A stretch of 30,751 nt of DNA, from the IMG/VR virus record IMGVR_UViG_3300018067_000021, positions 1-30,751 of that record; one strand, given 5' to 3'. Source of the stretch: a virus. The translations under genes and the position numbers were made by a program. Shown here piece after piece: positions 7,881 through 13,875 of this stretch (positions are counted from its first letter, which is position 1; each line of letters opens with the position of its first letter). Below the pieces are notes generated by a model. That model was not told the DNA's origin, did no database searches, and saw nothing but the letters and a program-made list of their open reading frames with translations.

Positions 7881-9238
7881 AGCCTGATCCCCTTGCTTGG
7901 TTCTGCCGGTGGCGGGATGAAGAAGCCGCGTGGCTTCTCGACATGCACCTCGCGCAGCGGTGCCAGCTTCCAGCTCAGCGCCAGATAGCGAAAGGCGTCA
8001 GCCGGGTGCGAGGTCCAATCGTGCATGTCGGACGCCTTAAAAGCTTTTTTCTCGTCATCCCACTCCCTGCGGTACTGCTCCAACGCGGCTATGCCCGTCT
8101 CCTCGGTGCGCGGATGAAACACACTGAGCGCCAGGGCGCGCCGCACTGCGTTGCGACCGTCCTCGACCGTCGCCTGCGGTACGAGCTGCGGGTTCAGCCC
8201 CATCAGCCGCATCGTCTCAACCCTGGTGCGGCCCGCCAACCACTCGCGCACCTTGGCGTCGTGCGGCACAAAATCTACGCCACGCCGCCAGCCGTGCTGC
8301 TGCTCGCGCTTCTCGATCTCGTTGAGGTAATGCTCCAGGCCCACGCCAGAACTTGCGTAGTGGTCAAGCACGAAGAGCTGCGCGCCCACGGCGCAGAACC
8401 ACCATATCGAGGTGTCGCTACCTACTCCCAAATCCCAGGCTCTGTGGACGTACTGATTGTCGAGCGGCTCTATCGGCAGGATGCGGCCTTCGTCGCGGAG
8501 CTGCGCCATCTCCAGTGCGTAGTACGCGCCCAGGATCGATGCGCTCCAATCGCAGTAATACTCTTGCAGGAATTGCGCCCGGCCAAAGTCTGAGCCGTAC
8601 AGCGCACGATACTCACGCTGCGTCTCGTCGAGCTGGTCCTGCGTCAGTGCGCCAGTGTCCTCGACAGTGAGGCGCTCGGCAAACCAACCCGGCGTCTGCG
8701 CCGCGTAGGCGTACATGGCGTGTGCGTGGTTGCGCCCGCGTGGCGTGGTGATGAACGTGGCCCAGCCGCCGTTCTCCTCAAGCATTGGTCTGAGGTAGCC
8801 CCAGGCCGCCGGGTTGCGCAGCGCGTATTCGCTGAACACCACTCCTGCCGCAGAGCTGCCAACTGTACGGTCGTATTCATCACTGCCAATGCAGCTCCAC
8901 GTCGAGCCGTTGACCAAGCGTATGTGCATATCGGTATCGCGTGTCGAGGCTCGCAGCTCTGCCGGAAATGCCTCATCAATACGCCGCAGCCCGGTGTGAG
9001 GATTAACAGCATCCCAGATCGCCTTTCGTGCCTGCGCGTACTCAGGCAGCATGTGCCAGTAGTTGCCTTGCCGTTCAAACGCGCTGATTGCTGTGTGGTG
9101 TAAACAAACGTCATCTTTTCCAGCGCGCCTGTGCCACACAGCCATCGCCCGCTTGCCGCCTTCACGCAGATAGCGCCACAGCGGCATCTGGTGATGGCGT
9201 GGCGTCCACTGATTATGCGGCAGCGAGATGTCAATCAT
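7877..9238 (-). CDS. terL: terminase large subunit (packaging ATPase-nuclease)
   Basis: 453 aa from ATG 9238 (MIDISLPHNQW); the frame stays open to 9325 but the preceding 55-aa gene occupies that stretch. It powers DNA translocation into the prohead and cuts the concatemer. Visible motifs: Walker A-like HRRAGKDD at 36-43, Walker B GVVFSEYA with Glu137 at 132-139, coupling motif TTPRGR at 164-169, then an RNase H-like nuclease with Asp269 and Asp275 (AWDLGVGSD), a strand FVLDHYAS near 290, and the final acidic residue Asp414 in SHPADAFRYLAL. Length is normal for a phage TerL. It overlaps its neighbours on both sides. Confidence 0.96.
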   Translation of the reverse strand: MIDISLPHNQWTPRHHQMPLWRYLREGGKRAMAVWHRRAGKDDVCLHHTAISAFERQGNYWHMLPEYAQARKAIWDAVNPHTGLRRIDEAFPAELRASTRDTDMHIRLVNGSTWSCIGSDEYDRTVGSSAAGVVFSEYALRNPAAWGYLRPMLEENGGWATFITTPRGRNHAHAMYAYAAQTPGWFAERLTVEDTGALTQDQLDETQREYRALYGSDFGRAQFLQEYYCDWSASILGAYYALEMAQLRDEGRILPIEPLDNQYVHRAWDLGVGSDTSIWWFCAVGAQLFVLDHYASSGVGLEHYLNEIEKREQQHGWRRGVDFVPHDAKVREWLAGRTRVETMRLMGLNPQLVPQATVEDGRNAVRRALALSVFHPRTEETGIAALEQYRREWDDEKKAFKASDMHDWTSHPADAFRYLALSWKLAPLREVHVEKPRGFFIPPPAEPSKGIRL

Positions 9239-9398
9239 AACGCAACCGCACGGTAGCCACCCAATAATCCCGGTTAACATCGGGGAGCCTGAACACAAAC
9301 CATCGATGCAGATTGTGTTCGACAATTGCCAGCGCCGGTATGTCGCGACCGATTGCAGCTCGCGCCTTCCAGCGCCGCTTGCTGTCGCGCTTCTTCAT
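9231..9398 (-). CDS. 55-aa basic protein overlapping the terminase start
   Basis: ATG 9398-9396 overlaps the stop of the preceding gene as ATGA and has GGGAAAGGCAGC just upstream; its TGA (9233-9231) lies eight bases inside the terminase gene. The product starts MKKRDSKRRWKARAAIGRD, continues PALAIVEHNLHRWFVFRLPD and ends WVATVRLRYD. The N-terminus is very basic and the rest looks like short beta strands. The chain of ATGA links on both sides argues that it is translated. The coupling would feed ribosomes directly to TerL. Function unknown. Confidence 0.65.
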   Translation of the reverse strand: MKKRDSKRRWKARAAIGRDIPALAIVEHNLHRWFVFRLPDVNRDYWVATVRLRYD

Positions 9399-9601
9399 GC
9401 TGCCTTTCCCTTGAGTGCAAGGTTAGCAACATCAACCATCTCCTCATGATCGTATTTGAGGTCAGCAATCTTTTGTAAAGCCACGCGCAGCCGCTCGATC
9501 TCGTCGGCGGCCTCTGCTTCGATCTCGCAGTGAACGCCATACTCATCCAGGCCACCAGCCGCCGTCTCGCGCAGCCGCTCGACAATGTCCTGCTCGCTCA
9601 C
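9395..9601 (-). CDS. small helical phage protein
   Basis: 68 aa, ATG overlapping the upstream stop by ATGA. The core DEIERLRVALQKIADLKYDH is a heptad-like helix of a kind seen very often in small phage proteins of unknown function, preceded by EAEAADEIE. It is predicted to form a short coiled coil. It sits between the small and large terminase candidates. Confidence 0.8.
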   Translation of the reverse strand: MSEQDIVERLRETAAGGLDEYGVHCEIEAEAADEIERLRVALQKIADLKYDHEEMVDVANLALKGKAA

Positions 9602-9834
9602 TTTTTGCCCTCGATGATGTTTCTAATCGTGATGCGGATGTCGCCCTCACCGTCAGCGCCGGTCACCGGGCTGGCCGGTCGCCCCCAGCCGCGCTCCCAC
9701 AGCATGCTGATGGCGCGCAGCTTTGTCTCCTCATCGACGCCCTTCTCGGCCTGGGCGATACCCGCGACGATGCGGACAGTGTTGGGCGTGTAGGCCCGGC
9801 ACAAAGATCGTATATCGGCTGGTGCTTTAGCCAT
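9598..9834 (-). CDS. probable small terminase-like protein
   Basis: 78 aa starting MAKAPADIRSLCRAYTPNTV, followed by an AEKGVDEETKLRAISML helix and the WERGWGRPASPV motif. Short phage proteins with this layout (helix, then A...LL.RG.G+P) are often annotated near terminases and can supply the DNA-recognition function of TerS; I recognise the pattern from memory only. It lies two small genes upstream of TerL in the same coupled operon, which suits the role. No other small terminase candidate is visible. Full-length TerS proteins are usually longer (about 140-180 aa). Confidence 0.6.
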   Translation of the reverse strand: MAKAPADIRSLCRAYTPNTVRIVAGIAQAEKGVDEETKLRAISMLWERGWGRPASPVTGADGEGDIRITIRNIIEGKK

Positions 9835-10138
9835 TTAACTTGGGTGCCTCCCCCCGCTCCAGCTTCTCGATGCGCTTGCGTAGCTCGGCCACGAACGCCA
9901 CCAGATCGGCCAGCCCGGCGCGGGCCTCGACCCGTATGTCGTCCACTTGCCGGAACAGCTCGGCGTCGTTGTATTTCATTTCCTGCAACAGCGATGTTTC
10001 CAGCTCGACAATGCGCTGGCGCAGCTCTTGGAAGCCCACCACGTACTCGTCGTGCAGCCGGTTGGAGGCGGCCTCGATCCTGGCCATGCTGACGCGGTCG
10101 CCCTGGGCGATAACGGGAATGATCTTGCCGCCGCTCAT
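9827..10138 (-). CDS. small coiled-coil protein
   Basis: 103 aa from ATG 10138 (MSGGKIIPVIAQGDRVSMAR) with GCGGGGC upstream; a start 15 codons earlier would run through an inverted repeat. Nearly the whole chain is helical and charged (FQELRQRIVELETSLLQEMK, FVAELRKRIEKLERGEAPKL), predicting a long coiled coil and probably an oligomer. It overlaps the small terminase-like gene by eight bases. Could be a packaging or head-assembly partner; no family recognised. Confidence 0.8.
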   Translation of the reverse strand: MSGGKIIPVIAQGDRVSMARIEAASNRLHDEYVVGFQELRQRIVELETSLLQEMKYNDAELFRQVDDIRVEARAGLADLVAFVAELRKRIEKLERGEAPKLNG

Positions 10139-10155
10139 GCTGCCCCGCAAATGAA

Positions 10156-10194
10156 GAGGGCGCACACTGCCCTTTGCGGACAATACGCGCCCTC
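10156..10194. repeat. 8-bp inverted repeat in the gap after the XRE gene
   Basis: GAGGGCGC at 10156-10163 and GCGCCCTC at 10187-10194 with a 23-nt loop lie in the 79-nt gap between the XRE-type gene and the coiled-coil gene. It could be a weak attenuator or a protein-binding site. No T-run follows. Confidence 0.35.
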
Positions 10195-10217
10195 CCGGCC
10201 TGTCGTCCAGGCGTAGG

Positions 10218-10460
10218 CTAGTCGCGGCGTCCCTCCAGCGGACTGATCCACTTGGGGATGAACGGCTTGATGCCGTACTGTATCAGCAGCCGCAGCAGGA
10301 TGGCAGAGGGTGCCGGTATCCTGGCGGTGCCTTTGGCGTAGCGGTTGGCGGTGCGCTCGGACACGTCGAGGTAGCGCCCGGCTGCGGCCTGCGTCAGCCC
10401 CAGCTCCTTGATGGCGTTTTTGAACTGGCGCGGTGTCATTACTCGGTCTTGCTGGCTCAT
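10218..10460 (-). CDS. XRE-family helix-turn-helix regulator
   Basis: 80 aa from ATG 10460 (MSQQDRVMTPRQFKNAIKEL) with GGAG ten bases upstream; longer in-frame readings lack a site. Residues about 12-45 form a Cro/C1-type helix-turn-helix: LGLTQAAAGRYLDVSERTAN, then RYAKGTARIPAPSAILLRLL. A short C-terminal tail is rich in Pro and Trp. It is the second gene of the leftward packaging operon, behind the promoter at 11221-11250. It could therefore regulate its own operon and the sister promoters that share the palindrome. The DNA target is not known. Confidence 0.85.
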   Translation of the reverse strand: MSQQDRVMTPRQFKNAIKELGLTQAAAGRYLDVSERTANRYAKGTARIPAPSAILLRLLIQYGIKPFIPKWISPLEGRRD

Positions 10461-10470
10461 GGTCTTGGTT

Positions 10471-10487
10471 CTCCGTTGCTGATGGAA
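10471..10487 (-). promoter_or_regulatory. leader motif copy before the XRE gene
   Basis: On the minus strand TTCCATCAGCAACGGAG precedes the XRE gene. It matches the CATCACAACAGGAG leader of the three strong promoters with small changes and includes the ribosome site. No -35/-10 pair of the shared type is visible above it. Confidence 0.45.
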
Positions 10488-10498
10488 TGTGAGTGGCG

Positions 10499-11191
10499 CT
10501 AGAGCGCCACCCACCGCTTGCCTTCCCACTTGTGGGTCTGCGTCCAGCCCGCGTAGCGGGCCGTCATCTCCTTGATGTCCTGCTTGAGGCGCACGATGCG
10601 CTGGTCGCGGCGCTCAAGGTCGCGGTCCTTGAACGTGTCGAACTTGGCGTCGTGCATGTGCGTGAAGATGCTGTCCGGGTTCAGCTTGACGAACTCCGCG
10701 AACGTGTCGCGGGTCATCTGCAATTCCTTGGACAAGTAGCGGTTACGCTGGCGGTCGTAGATTTGATAGTTGTGCGTCACCGGCTCGATCTCGTCGGCCA
10801 CGGCGCAGCGCGCATACTCGGAGCGCAGCAGCCACTCCTTGAGATGATCAATCAGGTCAGCGACTGCACCACGGTCCACCTCCCACGGCAGGCGCTTCGC
10901 GCCAAAGCATGAGCGCGTCTGCCAGCCGTCACCAGGGCGCGTGTAGCCGTGGTGCGCGATGGTGCCAAGCGCCGCGTGGATCGGGCGGTTGCAGCACTGG
11001 CAGTGCATCTCCTGCGATGCGTCGATGTCCTTGGTGACGCGCTCGCTGACGCGATAGCGGCCACGGTATTTCTCGTTGTAGGTCTTGACGATGTAGGCCT
11101 CGCCTTCCGCCCTGGTGGGGAACGAGATGTTGCGAAGCGTGTAGTCGCGGCCCCGGAAAGTCTCTTCGACAATGACAAACTTGGTGGACAT
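10499..11191 (-). CDS. conserved phage protein with a Cys/His (zinc-like) motif
   Basis: 230 aa from ATG 11191, AGGAG within a hairpin leader. The central motif MHCQCCNRPIHAALGTIAHH followed by GYTRPGDGWQTRSCFGAK gives CxxCC and a later Cys with paired His, consistent with one bound zinc. The C-terminal third is helical and charged (RDLERRDQRIVRLKQDIKEM) and ends WTQTHKWEGKRWVAL. I recall related proteins of unknown function in other phages with the HHGY.RPG.GW motif. It is the promoter-proximal gene of the leftward operon, so it is probably made in large amounts. Role unknown; nucleic-acid binding is plausible. Confidence 0.82.
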   Translation of the reverse strand: MSTKFVIVEETFRGRDYTLRNISFPTRAEGEAYIVKTYNEKYRGRYRVSERVTKDIDASQEMHCQCCNRPIHAALGTIAHHGYTRPGDGWQTRSCFGAKRLPWEVDRGAVADLIDHLKEWLLRSEYARCAVADEIEPVTHNYQIYDRQRNRYLSKELQMTRDTFAEFVKLNPDSIFTHMHDAKFDTFKDRDLERRDQRIVRLKQDIKEMTARYAGWTQTHKWEGKRWVAL

Positions 11192-11196
11192 GGGTA

Positions 11197-11220
11197 GCTC
11201 CTGTTGTGATGAACAGGAGC
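11197..11220 (-). promoter_or_regulatory. leader hairpin over the ribosome site
   Basis: On the minus strand GCTCCTGTT, loop CATCAC, AACAGGAGC: a perfect 9-bp stem whose 3' arm contains the AGGAG ribosome site of the 11191 gene. The site would be hidden when the hairpin forms, so translation could depend on opening it. Confidence 0.65.
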
Positions 11221-11250
11221 CTTATACCGACAACCTGACAGCCCTGTCAA
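11221..11250 (-). promoter_or_regulatory. leftward promoter of the packaging/head operon
   Basis: On the minus strand TTGACA (11250-11245), an 18-base spacer and TATAAG (11226-11221), close to the sigma-70 consensus. The palindrome GACAG-GG-CTGTC overlaps the -35 element, a natural operator position. The transcript would start in the hairpin leader of the 11191 gene. Confidence 0.75.
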
Positions 11251-11265
11251 CTGGTCAAATACCGC

Positions 11266-11295
11266 TTGACAGCCCTGACAGGCTGTCGGTATAAG
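11266..11295 (+). promoter_or_regulatory. rightward promoter of the small-gene cluster
   Basis: TTGACA at 11266-11271, an 18-base spacer and TATAAG at 11290-11295 (or GTATAA with a 17-base spacer). The spacer holds GACAGCC-CTGACA-GGCTGTC, a 7-bp inverted repeat. It faces away from the leftward promoter, with 15 bases between the two -35 elements. The leader TGTTCATCACAACAGGAGG follows. Confidence 0.75.
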
Positions 11296-11325
11296 ACGGT
11301 GTTCATCACAACAGGAGGTTTTCTG

Positions 11326-11490
11326 ATGACGACCGTTACCCTCTACAACTCCCTGGACTGCCCGCTCGGCAGCATCAGGCTGAAAGACGAAGACGCGACC
11401 GGCGAGGCCATTGCCCGCGCCGCCTGCGAGCTGGTCGAGCAGACCGGCGTACTGCACGAAGGCGACACCATCCGCATCGAGGTGGCATAA
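11326..11490 (+). CDS. 54-aa protein, first of the rightward small-gene cluster
   Basis: ATG 11326 follows AGGAGG by eight bases, a strong site; an upstream in-frame ATG lacks one and would lie in the promoter. The product (MTTVTLYNSLDCPLGSIRLK, then an ATGEAIARAACELVEQTG helix and GDTIRIEV strand) looks like a compact alpha/beta domain. No family recognised. Being promoter-proximal with a near-ideal ribosome site, it is probably abundant, as many small phage host-takeover proteins are; that role is a guess. Confidence 0.78.
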   Translation: MTTVTLYNSLDCPLGSIRLKDEDATGEAIARAACELVEQTGVLHEGDTIRIEVA

Positions 11491-11491
11491 C

Positions 11492-11704
11492 ATGCGCGTC
11501 CAAATCCCGGCCTACACTGACCGCTGGATGCGCGGCGACCGCTACGGCGAGGTGACCAAGGTCACCAAGTCGTCGCGCCGCCTCACGGCCTCCCTGAATG
11601 CGCGCAACAAGCGCCAGGACGACAACGTCGAGATCGCCCACGTCTTGCTCGACAAGAGCGGCCTGATGTACCGCGTCATCCTGACCGATTGCGAGGTGCT
11701 GTGA
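11492..11704 (+). CDS. 70-aa basic protein
   Basis: ATG 11492 starts two bases after the previous stop. The product MRVQIPAYTDRWMRGDRYGE continues with VTKVTKSSRRLTASLNARNK and ends in strands around HVLLDKSGLMYRVILTD. It is basic in the first half and looks like a small beta-rich fold. No family recognised. It is coupled to its neighbours, ending TGATG at the next start. Confidence 0.75.
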   Translation: MRVQIPAYTDRWMRGDRYGEVTKVTKSSRRLTASLNARNKRQDDNVEIAHVLLDKSGLMYRVILTDCEVL

Positions 11705-11916
11705 TGGTCAGCGATTTCACCCAGTCCATCGTCCGCATGGGCCGCGAGCATGGCTACACGCTGGGTCTTGCCCGCGCCCTCGACCTCCTGCGCCAGCATG
11801 GCGTTGCGGTCGATCACCCGGCGCGGGACGCCGTCTACAAGGCGCTAATGGTCGAGAAGCCTGCGGACGTGGCTTACTTTCCCTCCACCCCACCGCGCAC
11901 TACCTTGGAGGCATGA
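11704..11916 (+). CDS. 70-aa helical protein
   Basis: ATG 11704 shares a base with the previous stop (TGATG). The sequence has FTQSIVRMGREHGYTLGLAR, then ALDLLRQHGVAVDHPARDAV, a two- or three-helix pattern, and a Pro-rich tail. Function unknown. The stop overlaps the next start by ATGA. Confidence 0.75.
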   Translation: MVSDFTQSIVRMGREHGYTLGLARALDLLRQHGVAVDHPARDAVYKALMVEKPADVAYFPSTPPRTTLEA

Positions 11917-12392
11917 CAGACCTCCCTCCCAACCTCGCCCAGGCCTGCGAAGCCTGGGCGAGGCTTGAGGCGCATCTGATCGAGTATTGTGGTCTAGGGC
12001 AGGGTGCGCTCCTTGAACGGGAACGCCCTGCCCTAATCCGCGTTTTAGTGGCGGCGCTGGATGCACCGCCCGCCCCGGCACCCATCCAAGCCTCCGCACA
12101 ACTTGCTGCGCTAACAGCGAATGCGGAAGGTGCAGGACGCGCCATGCGTCCTGTACCTAACATAGCCACCCCCCTGCCTGATCCACCCCCACCGCAAATA
12201 TCTCGGATCACGCGGGGGGTCTGGTACGCCGCTGGCGACCTTCCGGCTCCTGACCTAGCAAGAGCCAGAGCAGACGGTCCCGGCTTCGACTGCCGCCAGT
12301 GCGGTCGCCGGGTACGCGGCGCGAGGCATAGTGACCCCAGGCTTCTTTGCCCAACTTGTACGCTGTCAGAAGGCCACTCGTCAGCAGGATGA
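11913..12392 (+). CDS. small protein with a C-terminal zinc-ribbon-like motif
   Basis: 159 aa, ATG overlapping the previous stop. The first 60 residues are helical (PNLAQACEAWARLEAHLIEY), the middle is a Pro/Ala-rich linker, and residues about 131-150 contain CRQCGRRVRGARHSDPRLLC then PTC, a CxxC...CxxC pair that would hold one zinc. Codon use becomes less GC-biased toward the end, so the exact 3' part is less certain. It is the last gene of the rightward cluster and ends just before three hairpins. Confidence 0.7.
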   Translation: MTDLPPNLAQACEAWARLEAHLIEYCGLGQGALLERERPALIRVLVAALDAPPAPAPIQASAQLAALTANAEGAGRAMRPVPNIATPLPDPPPPQISRITRGVWYAAGDLPAPDLARARADGPGFDCRQCGRRVRGARHSDPRLLCPTCTLSEGHSSAG

Positions 12393-12398
12393 GCAAAA

Positions 12399-12419
12399 TC
12401 CCGGTCACGCTGACCGGGA
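12399..12419 (-). terminator. hairpin with T-run for leftward transcripts
   Basis: TCCCGGTCA (12399-12407), loop CGC, TGACCGGGA (12411-12419): a perfect 9-bp stem. Read on the minus strand it is followed by TTTTG, giving a reasonable intrinsic terminator for the leftward early operon. Confidence 0.55.
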
Positions 12420-12481
12420 AATCGCTACTTGCGTCATAGGGCGCAATTGCGCGTATTTCGCTGGTTGTATTGTCATCCAGA

Positions 12482-12519
12482 CGCCGTGGGGTAAACTCTT
12501 GCGAGTTTACCCCACGGCG
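12482..12519. terminator. perfect 17-bp hairpin in the convergent region
   Basis: CGCCGTGGGGTAAACTC at 12482-12498 and its exact complement at 12503-12519 with a 4-nt TTGC loop. Such a perfect stem between convergent operons suggests a bidirectional barrier, though neither side has a T-run. Confidence 0.55.
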
Positions 12520-12536
12520 CTCCTCGAACACCCAGG

Positions 12537-12582
12537 TTGGGTACAGACCCCCCTCCGCAATTGGTGGGGGGTCTGTACCCAA
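12537..12582. terminator. second perfect 17-bp hairpin in the convergent region
   Basis: TTGGGTACAGACCCCCC at 12537-12553 and its exact complement at 12566-12582, 12-nt loop. It stands 17 bases from the first 17-bp hairpin with an unrelated sequence. With the 12399-12419 stem, it fills most of the non-coding 12393-12658 interval. Confidence 0.55.
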
Positions 12583-12658
12583 TTGGTGATTGACCTCGGA
12601 CGAAAAGCTGCTGGCCGTTTTTGGCTCGCTACTTTTCGTCGCCGTCTGGGGGTTGCGT

Positions 12659-12847
12659 TTAGAAAGCCCATTTCGGGTTCCAGACCCAACCCCCCCAGCA
12701 GCGCCTGCCGCCCTGGCTGACCCAGCGCAGCCCGTAGCCATAGGCCGCCCTGGCCTCGGCATGGGTCAGGCAGGCGGCAAACGCCTCAGAGGCCGGTAAC
12801 CCTAGGGCCAGCCCGCCTAACAGCATCCAGCTCATTCTCCCGGTCAT
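12659..12847 (-). CDS. small secreted protein with signal peptide
   Basis: 62 aa from ATG 12847 (GGAAGG eight bases upstream). MTGRMSWMLLGGLALGLPAS followed by EAFA is a clear signal peptide, with cleavage likely after AFA-A. The mature part, ACLTHAEARAAYGYGLRW then RRCWGGWVWNP, keeps the pattern C.THAEAR....L.W....RCW that I recall from short exported proteins of Bradyrhizobium-like bacteria. Two Cys could form a disulfide in the periplasm. It overlaps the previous gene by 62 bases in another frame; later ATGs at codons 5 and 8 are possible starts. It is the last clear gene of the leftward early operon. Role unknown; a membrane or superinfection-related task is conceivable. Confidence 0.72.
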   Translation of the reverse strand: MTGRMSWMLLGGLALGLPASEAFAACLTHAEARAAYGYGLRWVSQGGRRCWGGWVWNPKWAF

Positions 12848-13205
12848 CTGCCTGCCCTTCCGCTGGGGTGACGGGTAGCTGCGAGTGCAGATACGGCTGC
12901 CCTATGGCGACGATGTTGTGCAGCACGGTCCTGACCTCAGCACACTGCCGCACGGCCTCATCCCGCACCAGCAAGGCATCCGCCATGCGGCTCTCCATCT
13001 GCGCGATGTAGCTGACGTTGGCCTCCAGGGCGACCTTGCAGCCCGTCAGCTCGGATCGCAGCCTGTCGGCCTCCTGCCGAAAGCTGTCGCGCTCCTGCAC
13101 CATCTTCTGCCACTGCGTCAGGCCATGCGACACCGCCGCCTGGGCCACGTCGTCCAGGGTGTTCACCTCATGCGGCCCTACCGTGCCGCCGTTCAATTCG
13201 CTCAT
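12786..13205 (-). CDS. coiled-coil protein
   Basis: 139 aa from ATG 13205, overlapping the upstream stop by ATGA. The middle (WQKMVQERDSFRQEADRLRS, then VALEANVSYIAQMESRMADA) is a long heptad-rich helix, and the C-terminus is less ordered. Similar coiled-coil proteins follow replication genes in many phages, but no specific family is recognised. Its last 62 bases overlap the start of the secreted-protein gene. Confidence 0.78.
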   Translation of the reverse strand: MSELNGGTVGPHEVNTLDDVAQAAVSHGLTQWQKMVQERDSFRQEADRLRSELTGCKVALEANVSYIAQMESRMADALLVRDEAVRQCAEVRTVLHNIVAIGQPYLHSQLPVTPAEGQADDRENELDAVRRAGPRVTGL

Positions 13206-13867
13206 CGTTTGCCCTCCTGCTTCCTGCCCAGCGGGGTGCCGCGCAGTATTTCGTCCATGTCCTCCCAAGGGTCGTCCAGGCTCCTGGCCCTAGCGGGAAT
13301 GTCCTTAATGGGGTCTGTAGGCCTGCGGACCCGCACCACCTCCGCGCCGGGCCATTGCAGCTTGGCGCGCAGCACGGCATCGCTGGCCATCAGCAGGCGG
13401 GCCACCTCGTCCAGGGTGTACAGCACCATGCGCCTGCCGGTTTTGTGGCGTGGCCCGCCCATCCGCTGGGCTTGCGCCGTAGTGCGGACAATGGCGATGA
13501 CGGTGCCGTCGTCGGTCACTGTCTCCCAAACCTCGTCAGTCAGCTTCTCCGCGCCGCTGACAGTGGCCTCGTTGTGCAGGGTGCGCCACGCCAGCAGCAT
13601 GCGGTGGCCTTCACGCTGCACCTCGGCCAGATCGCCGTGCATGATGGCTGAGTTCAACTTGAACCTTTGCCGGTCGAACCGCTCCCGCATGTCCTCTGGG
13701 ACCAGCAGGCGCAGACGGTCGCAGCCCCAGTATGCTTCCATCTCCTGCGCCAGGGCGTCTACGCCGTCCAGCACCGCTCGACCGCTCAGATACGTCGCAT
13801 AGCTCTGCTCCCATTCGGCTGACACTGGGCTGGGGTTATGCTCGGCCTTCTTCCTTGAACTAGGCAT
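13202..13867 (-). CDS. hypothetical protein of the replication module
   Basis: 221 aa from ATG 13867, preceded by AGAGGAGAGGATAAA, a strong site; the longer in-frame reading is not needed. It contains SAEWEQSYATYLSGRAVLDG, WGCDRLRLLVPEDMRERFDR and HRMLLAWRTLHNEAT, mostly helical, then a beta-rich part around TDDGTVIAIVRTTAQAQR and GRRMVLYTLDEVARLL. I recall similar proteins in rhizobial prophages but no function. It lies just downstream of the structured non-coding block and of the primase-helicase gene, so a replication accessory role is possible. Confidence 0.82.
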   Translation of the reverse strand: MPSSRKKAEHNPSPVSAEWEQSYATYLSGRAVLDGVDALAQEMEAYWGCDRLRLLVPEDMRERFDRQRFKLNSAIMHGDLAEVQREGHRMLLAWRTLHNEATVSGAEKLTDEVWETVTDDGTVIAIVRTTAQAQRMGGPRHKTGRRMVLYTLDEVARLLMASDAVLRAKLQWPGAEVVRVRRPTDPIKDIPARARSLDDPWEDMDEILRGTPLGRKQEGKR

Positions 13868-13875
13868 TTTATCCT

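Noticed and set aside
9239-9325. A longer TerL starting from TTG at 9325.
   Set aside because: No ribosome site, and the added residues match no terminase; the 55-aa coupled frame explains this DNA.
12331-12720. A plus-strand frame of 129 codons across the convergent region.
   Set aside because: It passes through both perfect hairpins, has odd composition and no ribosome site.
12590-12799. A plus-strand frame with a hydrophobic start (LLAVFGSLLFVAVWGL).
   Set aside because: TTG start with no ribosome site, opposite the better-supported secreted-protein gene.
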